64,000 nucleotides of DNA, from the NCBI GenBank assembly GCA_020205615.1, contig CM035170.1, positions 61,431,322 to 61,495,321 on the forward strand, read 5' to 3'. Position numbers and translations under genes: made by a program. This document shows positions 31,933-44,778 of this stretch, piece after piece. The notes below the pieces were generated by a model, which saw nothing but the letters and a program-made list of their open reading frames with translations, ran no database searches and was not told where the DNA came from. This DNA comes from Panax quinquefolius (taxonomy: Eukaryota; Streptophyta; Magnoliopsida; Apiales; Araliaceae). Numbering within the stretch: the first letter of the stretch is position 1; the number at the start of each line of letters is the position of its first letter.

Positions 31933-34900
31933 TGTAAAAACCCAAAACCCTAATAAGACTCGTATGTATAAATCCCGTTATATAAAATAAAATTTCTCTG
32001 TTCTGAATGTGTTACGTGTTATTATATACTTGGTTTGACAAAATTGACCAAATAAATTTTTATCCGAAAAAAAGCGTAGTGCTTGACACCTCGTGCTTAA
32101 ATTTTTTTCCATAATCGGACTTTTTCGGTAAAATTATTTTGACAAGTTGCTTTATGTCGTGCTTACTACAATGACAAAACGCTTTGTCGTGCTTGTTAGG
32201 ATTAGTGAGTAAACCCTAATTAGCAAAATCCTAACCCTAATTAGCAAAACCATAACCCTAATTAGCAAAACCCTAACCCTAATTTATTATTTAAACCCTA
32301 ATTAGCTAATCTAACTCTAATTAGCTTATGTTAAAACTTAATCATGGTTAGTAAACTTCTATTAGGTACTAATTAACATTACTTAACATTCCTAATCATT
32401 AGAAACAAAACCATAATCAAGATTAGTGAAGATTTAAGCCTAATTAAGCTACTAACTTAATCAACTAGCTCACAAGTAGGTTGGGAGTCACCATTACAAG
32501 TTTCAAAACATCACATGACATGCTTCCAAACTCCCAAGCATTAGAAGAGTCATAGATCAGATCTTTATAGAGGCAAGTAGGTGAAAAATGACTAAAAAGC
32601 CAAGTTGGAAAATTCTATAAATAGGAACCTTGAAATTTTGAGCAAACCCACAATTCTCAAAGCCTAGATACACTTATAAACCTACCATATCAAGCTTAGG
32701 TGTTATCGTGAACAAAATCGAAGCTAGAATCACAAATTTCTCAAGAAAAGTCTGAAACCCTAGTTCATAAATTTCTCTTTGATCTTATGTTAGATTTGTT
32801 GTTTAGATGTTTAGAATATTGTATTAGGATGTTAGAAAGTATGCTAGAGTGGTAGAACACGTTTTCATAACATCTAGATGCCTTAATTAAGCGTTTTATG
32901 AAATGCAGAATTTTGAAAAAAATGGTCGAGCAGTAGAATGTCGGGGCTTTTTGATTCGTATGTGTTTATGTTTTGATGCATTAATTAATTGATATTTATA
33001 GCTTTGTAAGTAGGTCTTTAATATGGAAAAGAAAAGCGAGTTCGGATGAACCATAGATTCCAAGATATAATCACTCAAAGTGGGTTGACCGTTCACACGG
33101 AAGCTGGTTTTGGTTGCCAAAAAGCTCGAAACAGTTGAACCAAACTACTTTGGCCAAACACTATTTAATCATCTTCGATTGTTAATTGTTTATGTTTTTG
33201 TTATAAATTAGTACTACGGGTATATATACTACATATCTATGATCTTCAATCGAACAAACAACTCATAGGATTACTAGAAATTATTGGTCAAAAGTAGTTG
33301 ATAGAATGACCAGAAGTTTTACGGGTTTTCGAAAAAAGAAAGAACTGAAAAACGGTTGTTAGTTGTACTTTGACCATCATAAATAGAGATCTTAGAATTA
33401 CGATTTGTTCATGTTAATGTTATATATATGTACCTGGTATATAGACTACATATTCTGACAAACAAAACATACATCTAATACATAGAATCAAAGTTATTGA
33501 GCCACAAAATCGTTGGCCAAGCCTTGACCCAACATTACAGGTTACCCAAAACCCAGAAACGACTCGACGATAACTTTGAATCTTTATAATTTCTTGTTAG
33601 ATGTAGATTAAAGCACTTTATTGCTTGATCTTGTCTTTATTACATGAGTCTACTGACACTAATACTTGCTACGTCAAAAATAATTACCAAAACCGAAGTT
33701 ATTTAATGGTCAAACTAGCCACTCTCGACCACGACAAGCATTTACTTGAAACTAAAGAACACCTCTGAAATGACACTTTACATCCTTTGTAGAGGCTTTA
33801 GCGACAGACATAAATTAAATTTTTAGAAATAAATTATAAAAAATTAGAAATAATTAATAAAAATAGCAGTTTTAAAAATTATATTAAATTATTATAAATT
33901 ATTTACGATATTTCTACAAAAATGTAATAATTATTTTATTTTATTTAGATATTATTTATAATTAACTTATTAATAAAGTAATTAGAATAATTACTTTTAA
34001 ATACTAAATAATTATGTAAAAATATTATTATTGAAATAAAAATCATAATAAATGATTATAAATTATTTAATAATATTAAATAATGTTTTTTATAAAATTT
34101 TAGTAAATATAAATTACTTATAAATAGAAATAAATGGTTTAAAAATTATTTAAAGGATAAATAAATATTTTAAAAATACTTTAAACCATCTAAAATATAT
34201 TATAAGGATAATTAAATTATTTAAAAATATAACCAAATTTTATAAATAAAATTTAGTTCATTTATCAAAGGTATTAAAAGTCAAACCCTATTAAATCTAA
34301 CCTAGTATTAAATAAATGTTTTATTTGAGTATTGTTATCAATCTTAACGTGTTAGATTTATATTCTTGAAACGTCATGGGTACTTAATAAGCGTTGAATA
34401 GTATAACTTAGTGATCTACGCTCGAGCAAGTCTTACATACCCAATTTATTACTTATGCAAAATTTATCAACCACATTTTATTATTTGAACAAGATTCTAT
34501 CTTGCTATCTTTGTTGATATAATACACCTATGTTGAATTACCTATTATTGAAAGGTTTATTGCTATAGTTCGGCATGACTAAGAAATGAATTATTTATTC
34601 ATATGATATTGTTTATTGAGCATAAAGCTGTTGTGTCGAGCCAAATTGTTTTGGTAAAACAATCCTATATCTTGAAGTTGAGTATCCGTAAAGGGAACAA
34701 AGTGTAGTCGATGAATATATTGACGATGAAATTGTAAGTATAATTGAGCACTTGTGGGTGATATGCATACTCTAGGATGTTGAATAAGTGATCCCCTATC
34801 TCATATCTCGAGCAATTTCTAAGTCTTTGTGGTGAGAAATAATAAAAATTCGAACTAGTTGGAATTAGAAATCCGAAAATGGTAACAACTATCGATTGAA

Positions 34901-35674
34901 ATTTGAATTGTTATAATTCTTGAAATCCTATATTGTTATAAATATACAACTTCTTTGAGCATGTCATAGCTCACCCTTACAAATTATTCCCTTTGCGGTT
35001 ATTAGATGGTAATCACGGAACATCTGGAGTAGATAAAGGGAAGCGTCCCTACATAGATTAGATTATATTCTTATGCGTATGAATACCTTGTAATAAGAAC
35101 TAGTTATGAGAATTTTGTAATCAAATCATAATATTATGATATATATAACATCTTTTATTTCCTTGATAGTGTTTTCTTACATATATAGATGTAAAGTAAG
35201 ATGTCTTCCATTCTAGTTGAGATCCTTGGGAACTATTTATACGAGTGAGGTGTTAATAGCATGGAATTTGTTCATGTTGTTATTAATACTCTGAATTTCG
35301 GATAGATAGTTCTTATCGATCTGATAGTATGTAATTCGCATGACATATACTATACATCCGGGTGAGAGTATTGTAATATGGATTGTTTCATGTTATTATT
35401 CTTGATACTCTGAATTTGGATAGATAGACTCTAGTCACGAATCTGATTCATATATTCAAGTGAGGTATCGAACCACGATAATATTTCTCTTGGGAATTAC
35501 CATACATTATGGGATCTTGTGAATCTTGAATCTATGGGAATTATATCGATAGTCCCTCTATCTAATGTAATATTTTGAATCGGATACCATGGGTGTATAG
35601 ATTTAAATGCATTATGTTAATTCTCTGTAAACACCATCTGGGATACCACGGGAGTATAGGTATGGGGTGTTTCA
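31933..35674 (+). repeat. Chromovirus 5' LTR
   Basis: 3742 bp, non-coding and AT-rich, especially 33800-34300. It aligns along its whole length with 41051-44773. Confidence 0.92.
32212..32332. repeat. ACCCTAATTAGCAAA repeats
   Basis: Four to five copies of (A)CCCTAATTAGCAAAA in the LTR. The other LTR has the same block at 41322-41420 with indels. Confidence 0.85.
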
Positions 35675-35675
35675 A

Positions 35676-35692
35676 TTTTAGTATCAAAATTT
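35676..35692 (+). promoter_or_regulatory. Degenerate primer-binding site
   Basis: TTTTAGTATCAAAATTTA stands where TTGGTATCAAAGCTTA is expected. The changes are mostly G to A, consistent with decay. Confidence 0.55.
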
Positions 35693-36537
35693 ATTAAGGC
35701 TATAGATATAAGGAAGAGTTTTCTTAGTATATAGTCTTGAGTCCGTAAAAATTTTAAAAAGACATATAAAATATAACATTAAAATTATTATGTTGTGTAA
35801 ACCTTTATACCGATATTTATGGAGTTTTCTTTTATAGATGGCCAACTCTAATCTTTGAAGAAAGAATGATCGATCCACCATGAATAGAGTCTTTTATAGC
35901 TAGTGATGCGAGAAGAAGAAGAATTGCTTCATGATCGACAAGCGCTTGATCTTTGAAGAAGAAGAAGAAGAAGAAGATCCGATGGCTTTGGACAATTAAT
36001 GAGAATAGATGAGCATGATGAGGCGATGGCATCACTCTTTGCGAGACAACGAGAATGTGAGAACAATAAGATGAAGTTTAGAAGCGATTTAGGTGAGTGT
36101 ATGCTAATGGATGAAAGGAGTCATAGTCATCAATTGAAAGGACAATTTGCACCATGCACATAGGAGCGGGAGGGAGATTCGATCGAGACTTCTTAAAACA
36201 TCTCTTGGGAGTTCGAGATACTTTTAATGATTTGCGGCGTCGTGTAACTTTCGATATCCAATGAAGAAAAAAAGCGCTTATCTTATCGATCGATCGTGGT
36301 TTGTCACATGATCCGAGGATTCCTTTGATGATATCAATGAATTCTAGAGAGTAGCATAGGAGGTTGGATGCTTTATATTAGTACAATAAAGAAGCATTCA
36401 AAGTTTGTATTATGATAAGTCTTGTAATAATATACTAGTATGTTTAAAGTTGTTGTAAGGCTATGAGTTATAAATAAATAATATGTTTTGGTTATCTAAG
36501 AATCTTATGTGAATCTTTGTTGTTGTTTTATAGAATC
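35693..36537 (+). other. Chromovirus leader
   Basis: About 850 bp between the primer site and the likely gag start. It contains a GAAGAAGAAGAA run at 35957-35974 and a few short frames (for example from 35839) with stops. I see no domain; a leader of this length is plausible for the group. Confidence 0.5.
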
Positions 36538-37600
36538 ATGCCACCAACGAAAGACCCCAAAGAGAAATGAATAATGAGGATAATCCACTCAGCGGTTAGT
36601 AGATATGATGTTAGGAGTAATAAATAGACACATAAACCAAAATACATCCTTTAAAGACTTTAAATTAGTTGGACCACACAATTTAAAGATACGTTAGAAC
36701 TATAGATGCCTGATTTGGATTTACGAGATAGAAAAATTCTTCCTAGTAACCATGTTAGTAATAACCAAAAACAACTTTTGCAACTTTCTTCTTGAAAGGT
36801 GAAGCTAATTATTGGTGGGAATCGACCAAAGGTCGAGTAGAAAGCTGAAATTGTTCCTTGGGATAGATTTAAAGGGTTGTTCTTTGAAAACTATTTTTCC
36901 CAATCCTGAAAGACCGAATGGAAATAAAATTTACGGACTTAAAACAAGGAGATCTTCTTTATAACCCGATTATCTGACTAAGTTTAATGAATTATCGGGT
37001 TTGCTCCTCATCAAGTGACTCTTGAACTTAGAAAGACTCGTAGGTACCAAGAAGGTTTAAAACCTCGATTAGAGTAAATTATCGATTACTTCAAATCAAA
37101 ACTTTCTCTAAAATACTAGAAAGGCCACTATAATTGAAGGTGAAAATGAAAATCTCGCTAAATTTCATCGGGACAAAAAGATTAAGAATGAGAAGGGAAA
37201 AGTAAAATGAGAACCCGATTCGGTGGGTTTAATAACAAGCGTAAATGGAATAATTCTTTTTCTAACAATTCGGGAAAAAGATAGGAAATACTAATAATAA
37301 TTTTAGTAATAATAATATTAAACCTTGTCTAAATGTAATAAGAAACATAGAGAGAGTGTCTTCTTAACAAATGCTTTAATTGTGGACGATCGGGGACATT
37401 ATCTTTTTCACGATGTCCTCTTCGAAAGAAAATAAATGTTTTAATTGTGGTTCGATGGATCATTTTTCTAAGAAGCATCCCCACAAAACCAAGGAGGAAA
37501 AGGGGTTAGAATACGAGAGAATAATAAATCAACGATGGCTGCGATTTGGGGTTCAAAAATCGACCTCTGGCGAGAATATTTAATATGTCGGTGAGGATGT
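36538..37600 (+). pseudogene. Chromovirus gag relic
   Basis: ATG at 36538 begins MPPTKDPKEK, a shifted form of the MPPRR-type start of chromovirus Gag. Gag remains follow in changing frames: ATFFLKGEANYWWES-like near 36790 and VPWDRFKGLFFENYF near 36855. Two adjacent zinc-knuckle segments occur at about 37369-37480, the second KCFNCGSMDHFSKKHP with the last Cys replaced by His. Stops are dense. Gag forms the particle and binds RNA. Confidence 0.75.
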
Positions 37601-38130
37601 TGTTGCTTCACGGGGCGTAGTAATGGTATCATCCTATCAACACTTTAAATGCATATGTGTTATTCGATTACGGTGCTTTTTTGTTCATTTGTGTCTAGAA
37701 ATTTCTCTACAAACTTGAATATGCCTTGTAAAAAATTTAGACAAACCATTTTGTGTAGAAATTGCTAATAATGAAAAAATTAGGTTAAGACCATATATAG
37801 AAAGCTGTAGTGTGGTAATAAAAGGACATAATTTTAAGGTAGATTTGATACCAATTCGGTTGGGAGAATTTGATGTAATTCTAGGAATGGATTGGTTAGT
37901 TAATCATAAGCGATGATTGATTGTCATCAAAAAGCGTATTAACCTTTTGGTAGCTTGAAGTCAAAAGTAGTGTTCAATAGTAGTTGTTCACTAAGCAATC
38001 TCGATGTTTGACTATAGTTCGAGTGAAAGATTACTTAAAAGGGTTGTTTAGGATATTTGGCCTATATAGTTGATACTCGTCGGGAAGGAGTAAAACTAGA
38101 TCAAATACCTATAGTTAAGGAATTTCTGAT
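37601..38130 (+). pseudogene. Chromovirus protease relic
   Basis: NAYVLFDYGAFF near 37650 matches the LFDSGATHSF active site with changes. Further on EFDVILGMDWLV at ~37866 and the KDYLKGLFRIFGLYS-type linker near 38030 are readable. Several shifts. By homology it would be the Gag-Pol protease. Confidence 0.7.
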
Positions 38131-38990
38131 GTATTTCTGATGATTTACGGTTTGCCTCGAGATAGGGAGATTGAGTTTATCATTGATCTTGCACGAGAAC
38201 GACTCCGGTTCTAAGGCACCGTCTGAGAATGGCACCTATAGAATGAAAGAGTTACTTATTCAATTCACGAGAACTCTTAGATAAAAAGTACATACAACCT
38301 AGTGTTTCACCTTGGGGCTTACCGATGTTATTTGTAAAGAAGAAGGATGGAACTATGAGACTATGTATAGTTTATAGGGAGCTAAATAAGTTAACTATTA
38401 AGAATAAATATCCTTTGCCAAGGATTGATGATTTGTTTGACCAATTAAAGGGGTACGAACATTTTTCAAAAATTGACCTTAGAATAGGTTATCATCAATT
38501 AAAGGTAAGAAAGGAGGATGTCTTAAAAGCGGCGTTTAGGACCTTGTATGGACATTATGAATTTCTTGTAATGTCTTTTGGATTAACAAATGCCAAGCGG
38601 CATTTATGGATTTAATGAATCGAGTGTTTAAACCATGCTTGGACAAATTTGTTGTAGTGTTTATCGACGATATTCTGGTATACTTGAGAACACGGGAAGA
38701 GCATACTGAACACTTGAGAGTCGTATTGGAGATATTACGAAAGGAACTACTTTATGCAAAGTTTTCCAAGTGTGAATTCTGGTTGAAGAGAGTTCAATTT
38801 TTAGGTCATGTAATTGACAAAGATGGAATATCTGTAGATCGACTAAGATCGAAAGCGGTTGTGAATTGGGAACAACCAACAACTCCAACGAAGTCTGAAG
38901 TTTTCTCGGTTTAGCGGGTTATTCTGAAGCGGTTTATAAAAGATTTTTCAAAAATAGCAACCCCATTAACCAATTTAACTTTCGAAGAGC
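38131..38990 (+). pseudogene. Chromovirus reverse transcriptase relic
   Basis: From the DLPGLPRDREIEF-like linker the best blocks are 38325-38615 ([64 protein letters not shown]) and 38606-38914 ([34 protein letters not shown]). The catalytic D of motif A (KIDLR) and the DD of motif C survive. Several one-base indels split the frame; the YRELN block has V where relatives have D (IDYRELN). Confidence 0.88.
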
Positions 38991-39560
38991 GGTGAAATAA
39001 ATGCGGGCGAGATAAATGTGAGAAAGCTTCCAAGAGTTGAAGAAGCGGTGAGCATGGCTCGATGTTATCCTTACCGGATGATCTGAGGAGGCCTTGTAGT
39101 ATATAGTGGCGCATCACCACGGAGGATTAGGGTGTGTGTTGATGCAACATGGGAAAGTGATAGCTTATGCATCACGACAACTCAAAGATTATGAGAAGAG
39201 ATATCTTACTCATGATTTAGAGTTAAGCACGCGATGTTTTTTGCTCTAAAAATTTGGAGACATTACTTATCTGGGGAGAAGTGCGAGATATATACTCTGA
39301 GATCATAAAAAGTCTGAAATATATTTTTACACAACGAAATTAAATTTAAGACAGAGCGATGGTTAGAAGCGATAAAGGATTTTGGTTGTGAAATCTTATA
39401 TCATCCCGACAAAGCAAATGTTGTAGTTGATGCGTTAAGTAGAAAGAATCAAGAAAAATTGAATGTATTAACCACCAATGATAGGTTAATAAAAGACTTT
39501 GAAAAGTTAAAAATTGAGGTGGAATGTCCAACTACCTCTACCCAAAAATTATATATTTTA
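38991..39560 (+). pseudogene. Chromovirus RNase H relic
   Basis: Readable pieces: [19 protein letters not shown] (~39130-39185), [31 protein letters not shown] (~39245-39300) and ANVVVDALSRKN (~39417-39450). The first catalytic Asp segment near 39100 is garbled. Shifts occur about every 100 bases. Confidence 0.8.
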
Positions 39561-40560
39561 GAAGGAGTTTCATCTACTTTCGATAAAATTAAAGAGATCT
39601 GAGAAGGATGAAGAGTGTAATAGAAGTTTAAATCTAATTCCACACATGATAAGTATAATAAATTTTGAATAGATACGGATGGAATAATAAGATATGAAAA
39701 TAGAATCTGGATTAGTTAGATCAAGCTTTAAAAGATGAAATTTTGAGCAAAAGCACGTAATTCTAAATTTGCCATACATCCTGGCGATACTAAAATGTTC
39801 AAATATTTGAGTCGACACTTTTGGTGGTCGAATATGAAAAGGAAATAAATTTGAATGGGTAAGTAAATGTCTCACATGTCAAAGGGTTAAAGCGAGAACA
39901 TCGAAGCCAAGTGGTTTACTTCAAACCTTACCAATTCACGAGTGGAAGTGGGAACATATAACCATGGACTTTGTAGTGGGCCTTCCAACTACACAAAAAG
40001 GCCATAACGCCATTTGGGTAATAGTTGATGGTTTAACTAAATCCGCTCACTTTTTACCTATTAAAATTACTCATAACTTTGGATCACCTTGCCAAATTAT
40101 ATATTCATGAAATTATCTCTGGGCATGGAGTACTGTTTCCATAGTATCGAGGCCAAGAGATCCACGTTTTACTTCAAATTTTTGGAAGAGTCTTGAGAAA
40201 AATTTAGGAACACGATTAAAACTAAATCTGACTTATCATCCTCAAACCGATGGATGAGTGAGTGAGAGAACCATACAAACATTAGAGGATATGTTGAGAA
40301 CATGTGTCATAGACTTTCAAAGAAGTTGGGAAGATCCATTACCTTTAGTCGAATTTTACTACAACAATAGTTATCATGCTAGCATAGGTATGCCACCCTA
40401 TGAAGCCTTATATGGAAGAAAATGTAGAACGCCTATGTGTTGGGGATGAAGTCGGGGAAAGACAAATGTTAGGACACGAAATAATTCAACAAACCATTGA
40501 AACTATCGAGAATCATACGTCAACGATTACAAGCATCTCAAGATCGAAACAAAATCGGCG
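39561..40560 (+). pseudogene. Chromovirus integrase relic
   Basis: Zinc domain: FAIHPGDTKMFKYLSRHFWW-like (~39770-39830) and [13 protein letters not shown] (~39862-39896). Core: WEHITMDFVVGLPTTQKGHN with the first Asp (~39950), VDGLTKSAHFLPI, a garbled second-Asp block near 40150, then QTDG with TGA for the usual codon before [13 protein letters not shown] (Glu) at 40258. Block 40258-40449 ends with [15 protein letters not shown]. By homology it would insert cDNA, with targeting by the C-terminal tail. Confidence 0.85.
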
Positions 40561-41034
40561 ATCCACATAAATCGACAACAAAATTTTAGCGTGGGAAGCC
40601 ATGTATTCTTGAAAGTATCTCCTTGGAAGGGCAAGATACGTTTTGGCAAGAAGGAAAAAACTAAGTCAGAGGTTCATTGGACCTTTTGAAATTTTGAGGA
40701 GAATTGGTGAAGTTGCTTATGAAATAACACTACCACAGGTTAAACCATATTCATAATGTGTTTTTCATAGATTTTACGACCATACAAACTTTATAAACAC
40801 GTTATAAATTATGAGCCAATCCAAATCGAAGAAAATCTTTCTTATGTAGAAGAACACATGCGGATAAATCGACCGTAAAAGCAAGTCCTCAAGTAATAAA
40901 GTGATAGCATCGGTTAAAGTAATATGGAAAATCGAATGTTGAAGAAGCTACATGGGAGCTTGAAGATAAAATCTTGTGAAATTATCCTCATCTTTTTACT
41001 TAACATGTCTTTTGTAATTTAGAGGATGAAATTC
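40561..41034 (+). pseudogene. Chromovirus GPF module and chromodomain-like tail
   Basis: VGSHVFLKVSPWKGKIRFG-like and the GPF signature FIGPFEILRRIGEVAYEI at ~40672-40725 are followed by YEPIQIEENLSY (~40808). Near 40915-40975 comes SVKVIWKIE..EEATWELED, the conserved end of Tekay/Del polyproteins that forms the chromodomain-like fold. Such tails direct integration to particular chromatin (known of the family). Frame shifts separate the parts. Confidence 0.7.
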
Positions 41035-41050
41035 TTATTAGTGGGGTGAA
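41035..41050 (+). promoter_or_regulatory. Degenerate polypurine tract
   Basis: TTATTAGTGGGGTGAA directly precedes the 3' LTR. AGTGGGGTGAA is the purine-rich core, with two T interruptions. Confidence 0.55.
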
Positions 41051-44000
41051 TGTAAAAACCCAAAACCCTAATAAGACTCGTATGTATAAATCCAGTTATA
41101 TAAAATAAAATTTCTACATTACGAATGTGTTACGTGTTATTATATACTTGGTTTCACAAAATTGACCAAATAAATTTTTATCAAGAAAAAGCGTCGTGCT
41201 TGACACCTCGTGCTTAATTTTTTTTTCCATAATCGGACTTTTCGGTAAAATTATTTTGACAAGTTGTTTTGTCGTGCTTACAATGACAAAAGCGCTTTGT
41301 ATTGTGCTTGTTAGGATTAGTGAGTAAACCCTAATTAGCAAAACTCTACCCTAATTAGCAAAACCCAACCTAATTTATTAATTAAACCCTAATTAGCTAA
41401 TATAACTCTAATTAGCTTATGTTAACACTTAATCATGGTTAGTAAACTTCTATTAGGTACTAATTAACATTACTTAACATTCTTAATCATTAGAAACAAA
41501 ACCTAATCAAGATTAGTGAAGATTTAAGCCTAATTAAGCTCTTAACTTAATCAACTAGCTCACAACTAGGTTGGGAGTCACCATTACAAGTTTCAAAACA
41601 TCACATGACATGCTTCCAAACTCCCAAGCATCAGAAGAGTCATAGATCAGATCTTTATAGAGGCAAGTAGGTGAAAAAAATGACTAAAAAGCCAAGTTGG
41701 AAAATTCTATAAATAGGAACCTTAGAAATTTGAGCAAACCCACGAATTCTCAAAGCTAGATACACTTATAAACCTACCATATCAAGCTGGGTGTTATCGG
41801 CAACAAAATCGAAGCTAGAATCACAAATTTCTCAAGAAAAGTCTGAAACCCTAGTTCATAAATTTCTCTTTGATCTTATGTTAGATTTGTTGTTTAGATG
41901 TTTAGAATATTGTATTAGGATGTTAGAAAGTATGCTAGAGTGGTAGAACACGTTTTCATAACATCTAGATGCCTTAATTAAGCGTTTTATGAAATCAGAA
42001 TTTTGAAAAAAAAATGGTGCGACAGTAGAATGTCGGGGCTTTTTGATTCATATGTGTTTATGTTTTGGTCTGCATTAATCGATTGATATTTATAGCTTTG
42101 TAAGTAGGTCTTTAATGGAAAAGAAAAGCAGAGTTCGGATGAACCATAGATTCCAAGATATATAATCGATCAAAGTGGGTTGGCCAGTTCACGGAAGGCG
42201 GGTTTTACGGGTTACCTAGAAAGCTCGAAAACAGTTGAGCCGCTACTTTGGCCAGGCACATTTTAATCATCTTGATTGTTAATTGTTTATGTTTTTGTTA
42301 TAAATTGGTACTTTGGTATACATACTACATATCTATGATCTTCAATCGAACAAACAACTCATAGGATTACAAATTATTGGTCAAAAGTAGTTGGTAGAAG
42401 CGTGATGAAGTTTTAGGGTTTTCGAAAAGCGAAGAACACGAAAAAACGAGTTGTTAGGCGTACTTTGACCATCATAAATAGAGATCTTAGAATTACGATT
42501 TGTTCATGTTAATGTTATATATATGTACCTGGTATATAGACTACATATTACAACAAACAAAACATACATCTAATACATAGAATCAAAGTTATTGAGCCCT
42601 GAAAATCGTTGGCCAGGCCTTGACCCACATTGCAGGTTACCCGAAACCGAAACGACTCGACGATAACTTTGAATCTTTATAATTTCTTGTTAGATGTAGA
42701 TTAAAGCACATTTATTGCTTGATCTTGTCTTATTACATGAGTACTACTGACACGAATACTTGCTTTACGGCCAAAAAATCATTACCAAAACCAAAGGTTA
42801 TTTAATGGTCAAACTAGCCACTCGACCACGACGGCAATCTACACGCCTAGAAACTTCAAGAACACCTCTGACGACACTTTACATCCTTTGTAGGGCTTTA
42901 GCGACAGACATAAATTAAATTTTTAGAAATAAATTATAAAAAAATTAGAAATAATTAATAAAAACAGTTTTAAAAATTATATTAAATTATTATAAATTAT
43001 TTCTGATATTTCTACAAAAATGTAATAATTATTTTATTTTATTTAGATATTATTTATAATTAACTTATTAATAAAGTAATTAGAATAATTACTTTTAAAT
43101 ACTAAATAATTATGTAAAAATATTATTATTGAAATAAAATCATAATAAATGATTATAAATTATTTAATAATATTAAATAATGTTTTTTATAAAATTTTAG
43201 TAAATATAAATTACTTATAAATAGAAATAAATGGTTTAAAAATTATTTAAAGGATAAATAAATATTTTAAAATACTTTAAACCATCTAAAATATATTATA
43301 AGGATAATTAAAATATTTAAAAATATAACCAAATTTATAAATAAAATTTAGTTCATTTATCAAAAAGTATTAAAAAGTCAAACCCTATTAAATCTAACCT
43401 AGTATTAAATAAATGTTTTATTTGAGTATTGTTATCAATCTTAACGTGTTAGATTTATATTCTTGAACGTCGTCATGGTACTTAATAGCGTTGAATAGTA
43501 TAACTTAGTGATCTACGCTCGAGCAAGTCTTACATACCCAATTTATTACTTATGCAAAATTTATCAACCTGTTTATTATTTGAACAAGATTACATCTTGC
43601 TATCTTTGTTGATATAATACACCTATGTTGAATTACCTATTATTGAAAGGTTATTGCTATAGTTCGGCGTGACTAAAAATGAATTATTTATTCATATGAT
43701 ATTGTTTATTGAGCATAAAGCTGTTGTGTCGAGCCAAATTGTTTTGGTAAAGACAATCCTATCTTTTGAAGTTGAGTATCCGTAAGGGGAGCAAAGTGTA
43801 GTCGATGAATATATTGACGATGAAATTGTAAGTGTAATTGAGCCTTTGTAGGTGATATGCATACTCTAGGATGTTGAATAGGTTGATCCCTATCTCATAT
43901 CTGAGCAAAATTTCTAAGTCTTTGTGGTAGCGAAAATAATAAAAATTCGAAACTAGTTGGAATTAGAAATCCGAGAAATAGTAACAACTATCGATCGAAA

Positions 44001-44773
44001 TTTGAATTGTTATAATTCTTCAAATCCTATATTGTTATAAATATCTGACTTCTTTGAGCATGTATATAGCTCACCCTTACAAATTATTCCCTTTGCGGTA
44101 TTAGATGGTAATCACGGAACATCTGGAGTAGATAAAGGGAAGCGTCCCTACATAGATTAGATTATATTCTTATGCGTATGAATACCTTGTAATAAGAACT
44201 TCGTTATGAGAATTTTGTAATCAAATCATAATATTATGATATATATAACATCTTTTATTTCATGGCCGTGTTTTCTTATATATATAGATGTAAAGTAAGA
44301 TGTCTTCTATTCTAGTTGAGATCCTTGGGAACTATTTATCTGAGTGAGGGTGTTAATAGCATGGACTGTTCATGTTGTTATTAATACTCTGAATTTCAGA
44401 TAGATAGTTACTATCGATATGATAGTATGTATTCGCATGACATAGACTATACATCTGGGTGAGGGTATTGGTAATATGGACTGTTCATGTTATTACTGAT
44501 ACTCTGAATTTTGGATAGATAGACTCTAGTCACGGAATCTGATTCATATATTCAAGTGAGGGTATCGAAACACGATAATATTTCTCTTGGGAATTACCAT
44601 ACATTATGGGATCTTGTGAATCTTGAATCTATGGGAATTATATCTGATAGTCCCTCTATCTAATGTAATATTTTGAATCAGATACCATGGGTGTATAGAT
44701 TTAAATGCATTATGTTAATTCTCTGTAAACACCATACCGGATACCATGGGAGTATAGGTATGGGGGTGTTACA
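41051..44773 (+). repeat. Chromovirus 3' LTR
   Basis: 3723 bp, partner of 31933-35674. Both carry the same termini and internal blocks. Differences are concentrated in short clusters. Confidence 0.92.
41322..41420. repeat. ACCCTAATTAGCAAA repeats, second LTR
   Basis: Counterpart of 32212-32332 with small deletions between units. Confidence 0.8.
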
Positions 44774-44778
44774 TCAAG

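Larger units (their letters stand above)
31933..44773 (+). mobile_element. Ty3/gypsy chromovirus (Tekay/Del type)
   Basis: A 12.84-kb + strand element with TSD TCAAG at 31928-31932 and 44774-44778. LTRs are 31933-35674 and 41051-44773 (TGTAAAAACCC...GTGTTACA), about 3.7 kb, which suits Tekay/Del elements. The 5.4-kb interior has gag, protease, RT, RNase H, integrase and a chromodomain-like tail in order. Almost every domain is broken by single-base indels. Confidence 0.93.

Noticed and set aside
32212..32332. ACCCTAA-rich repeats as interstitial telomere sequence
   Set aside because: The unit is ACCCTAATTAGCAAA, not tandem CCCTAAA, and the same block sits at the same place in the other LTR, so it is part of the LTR.
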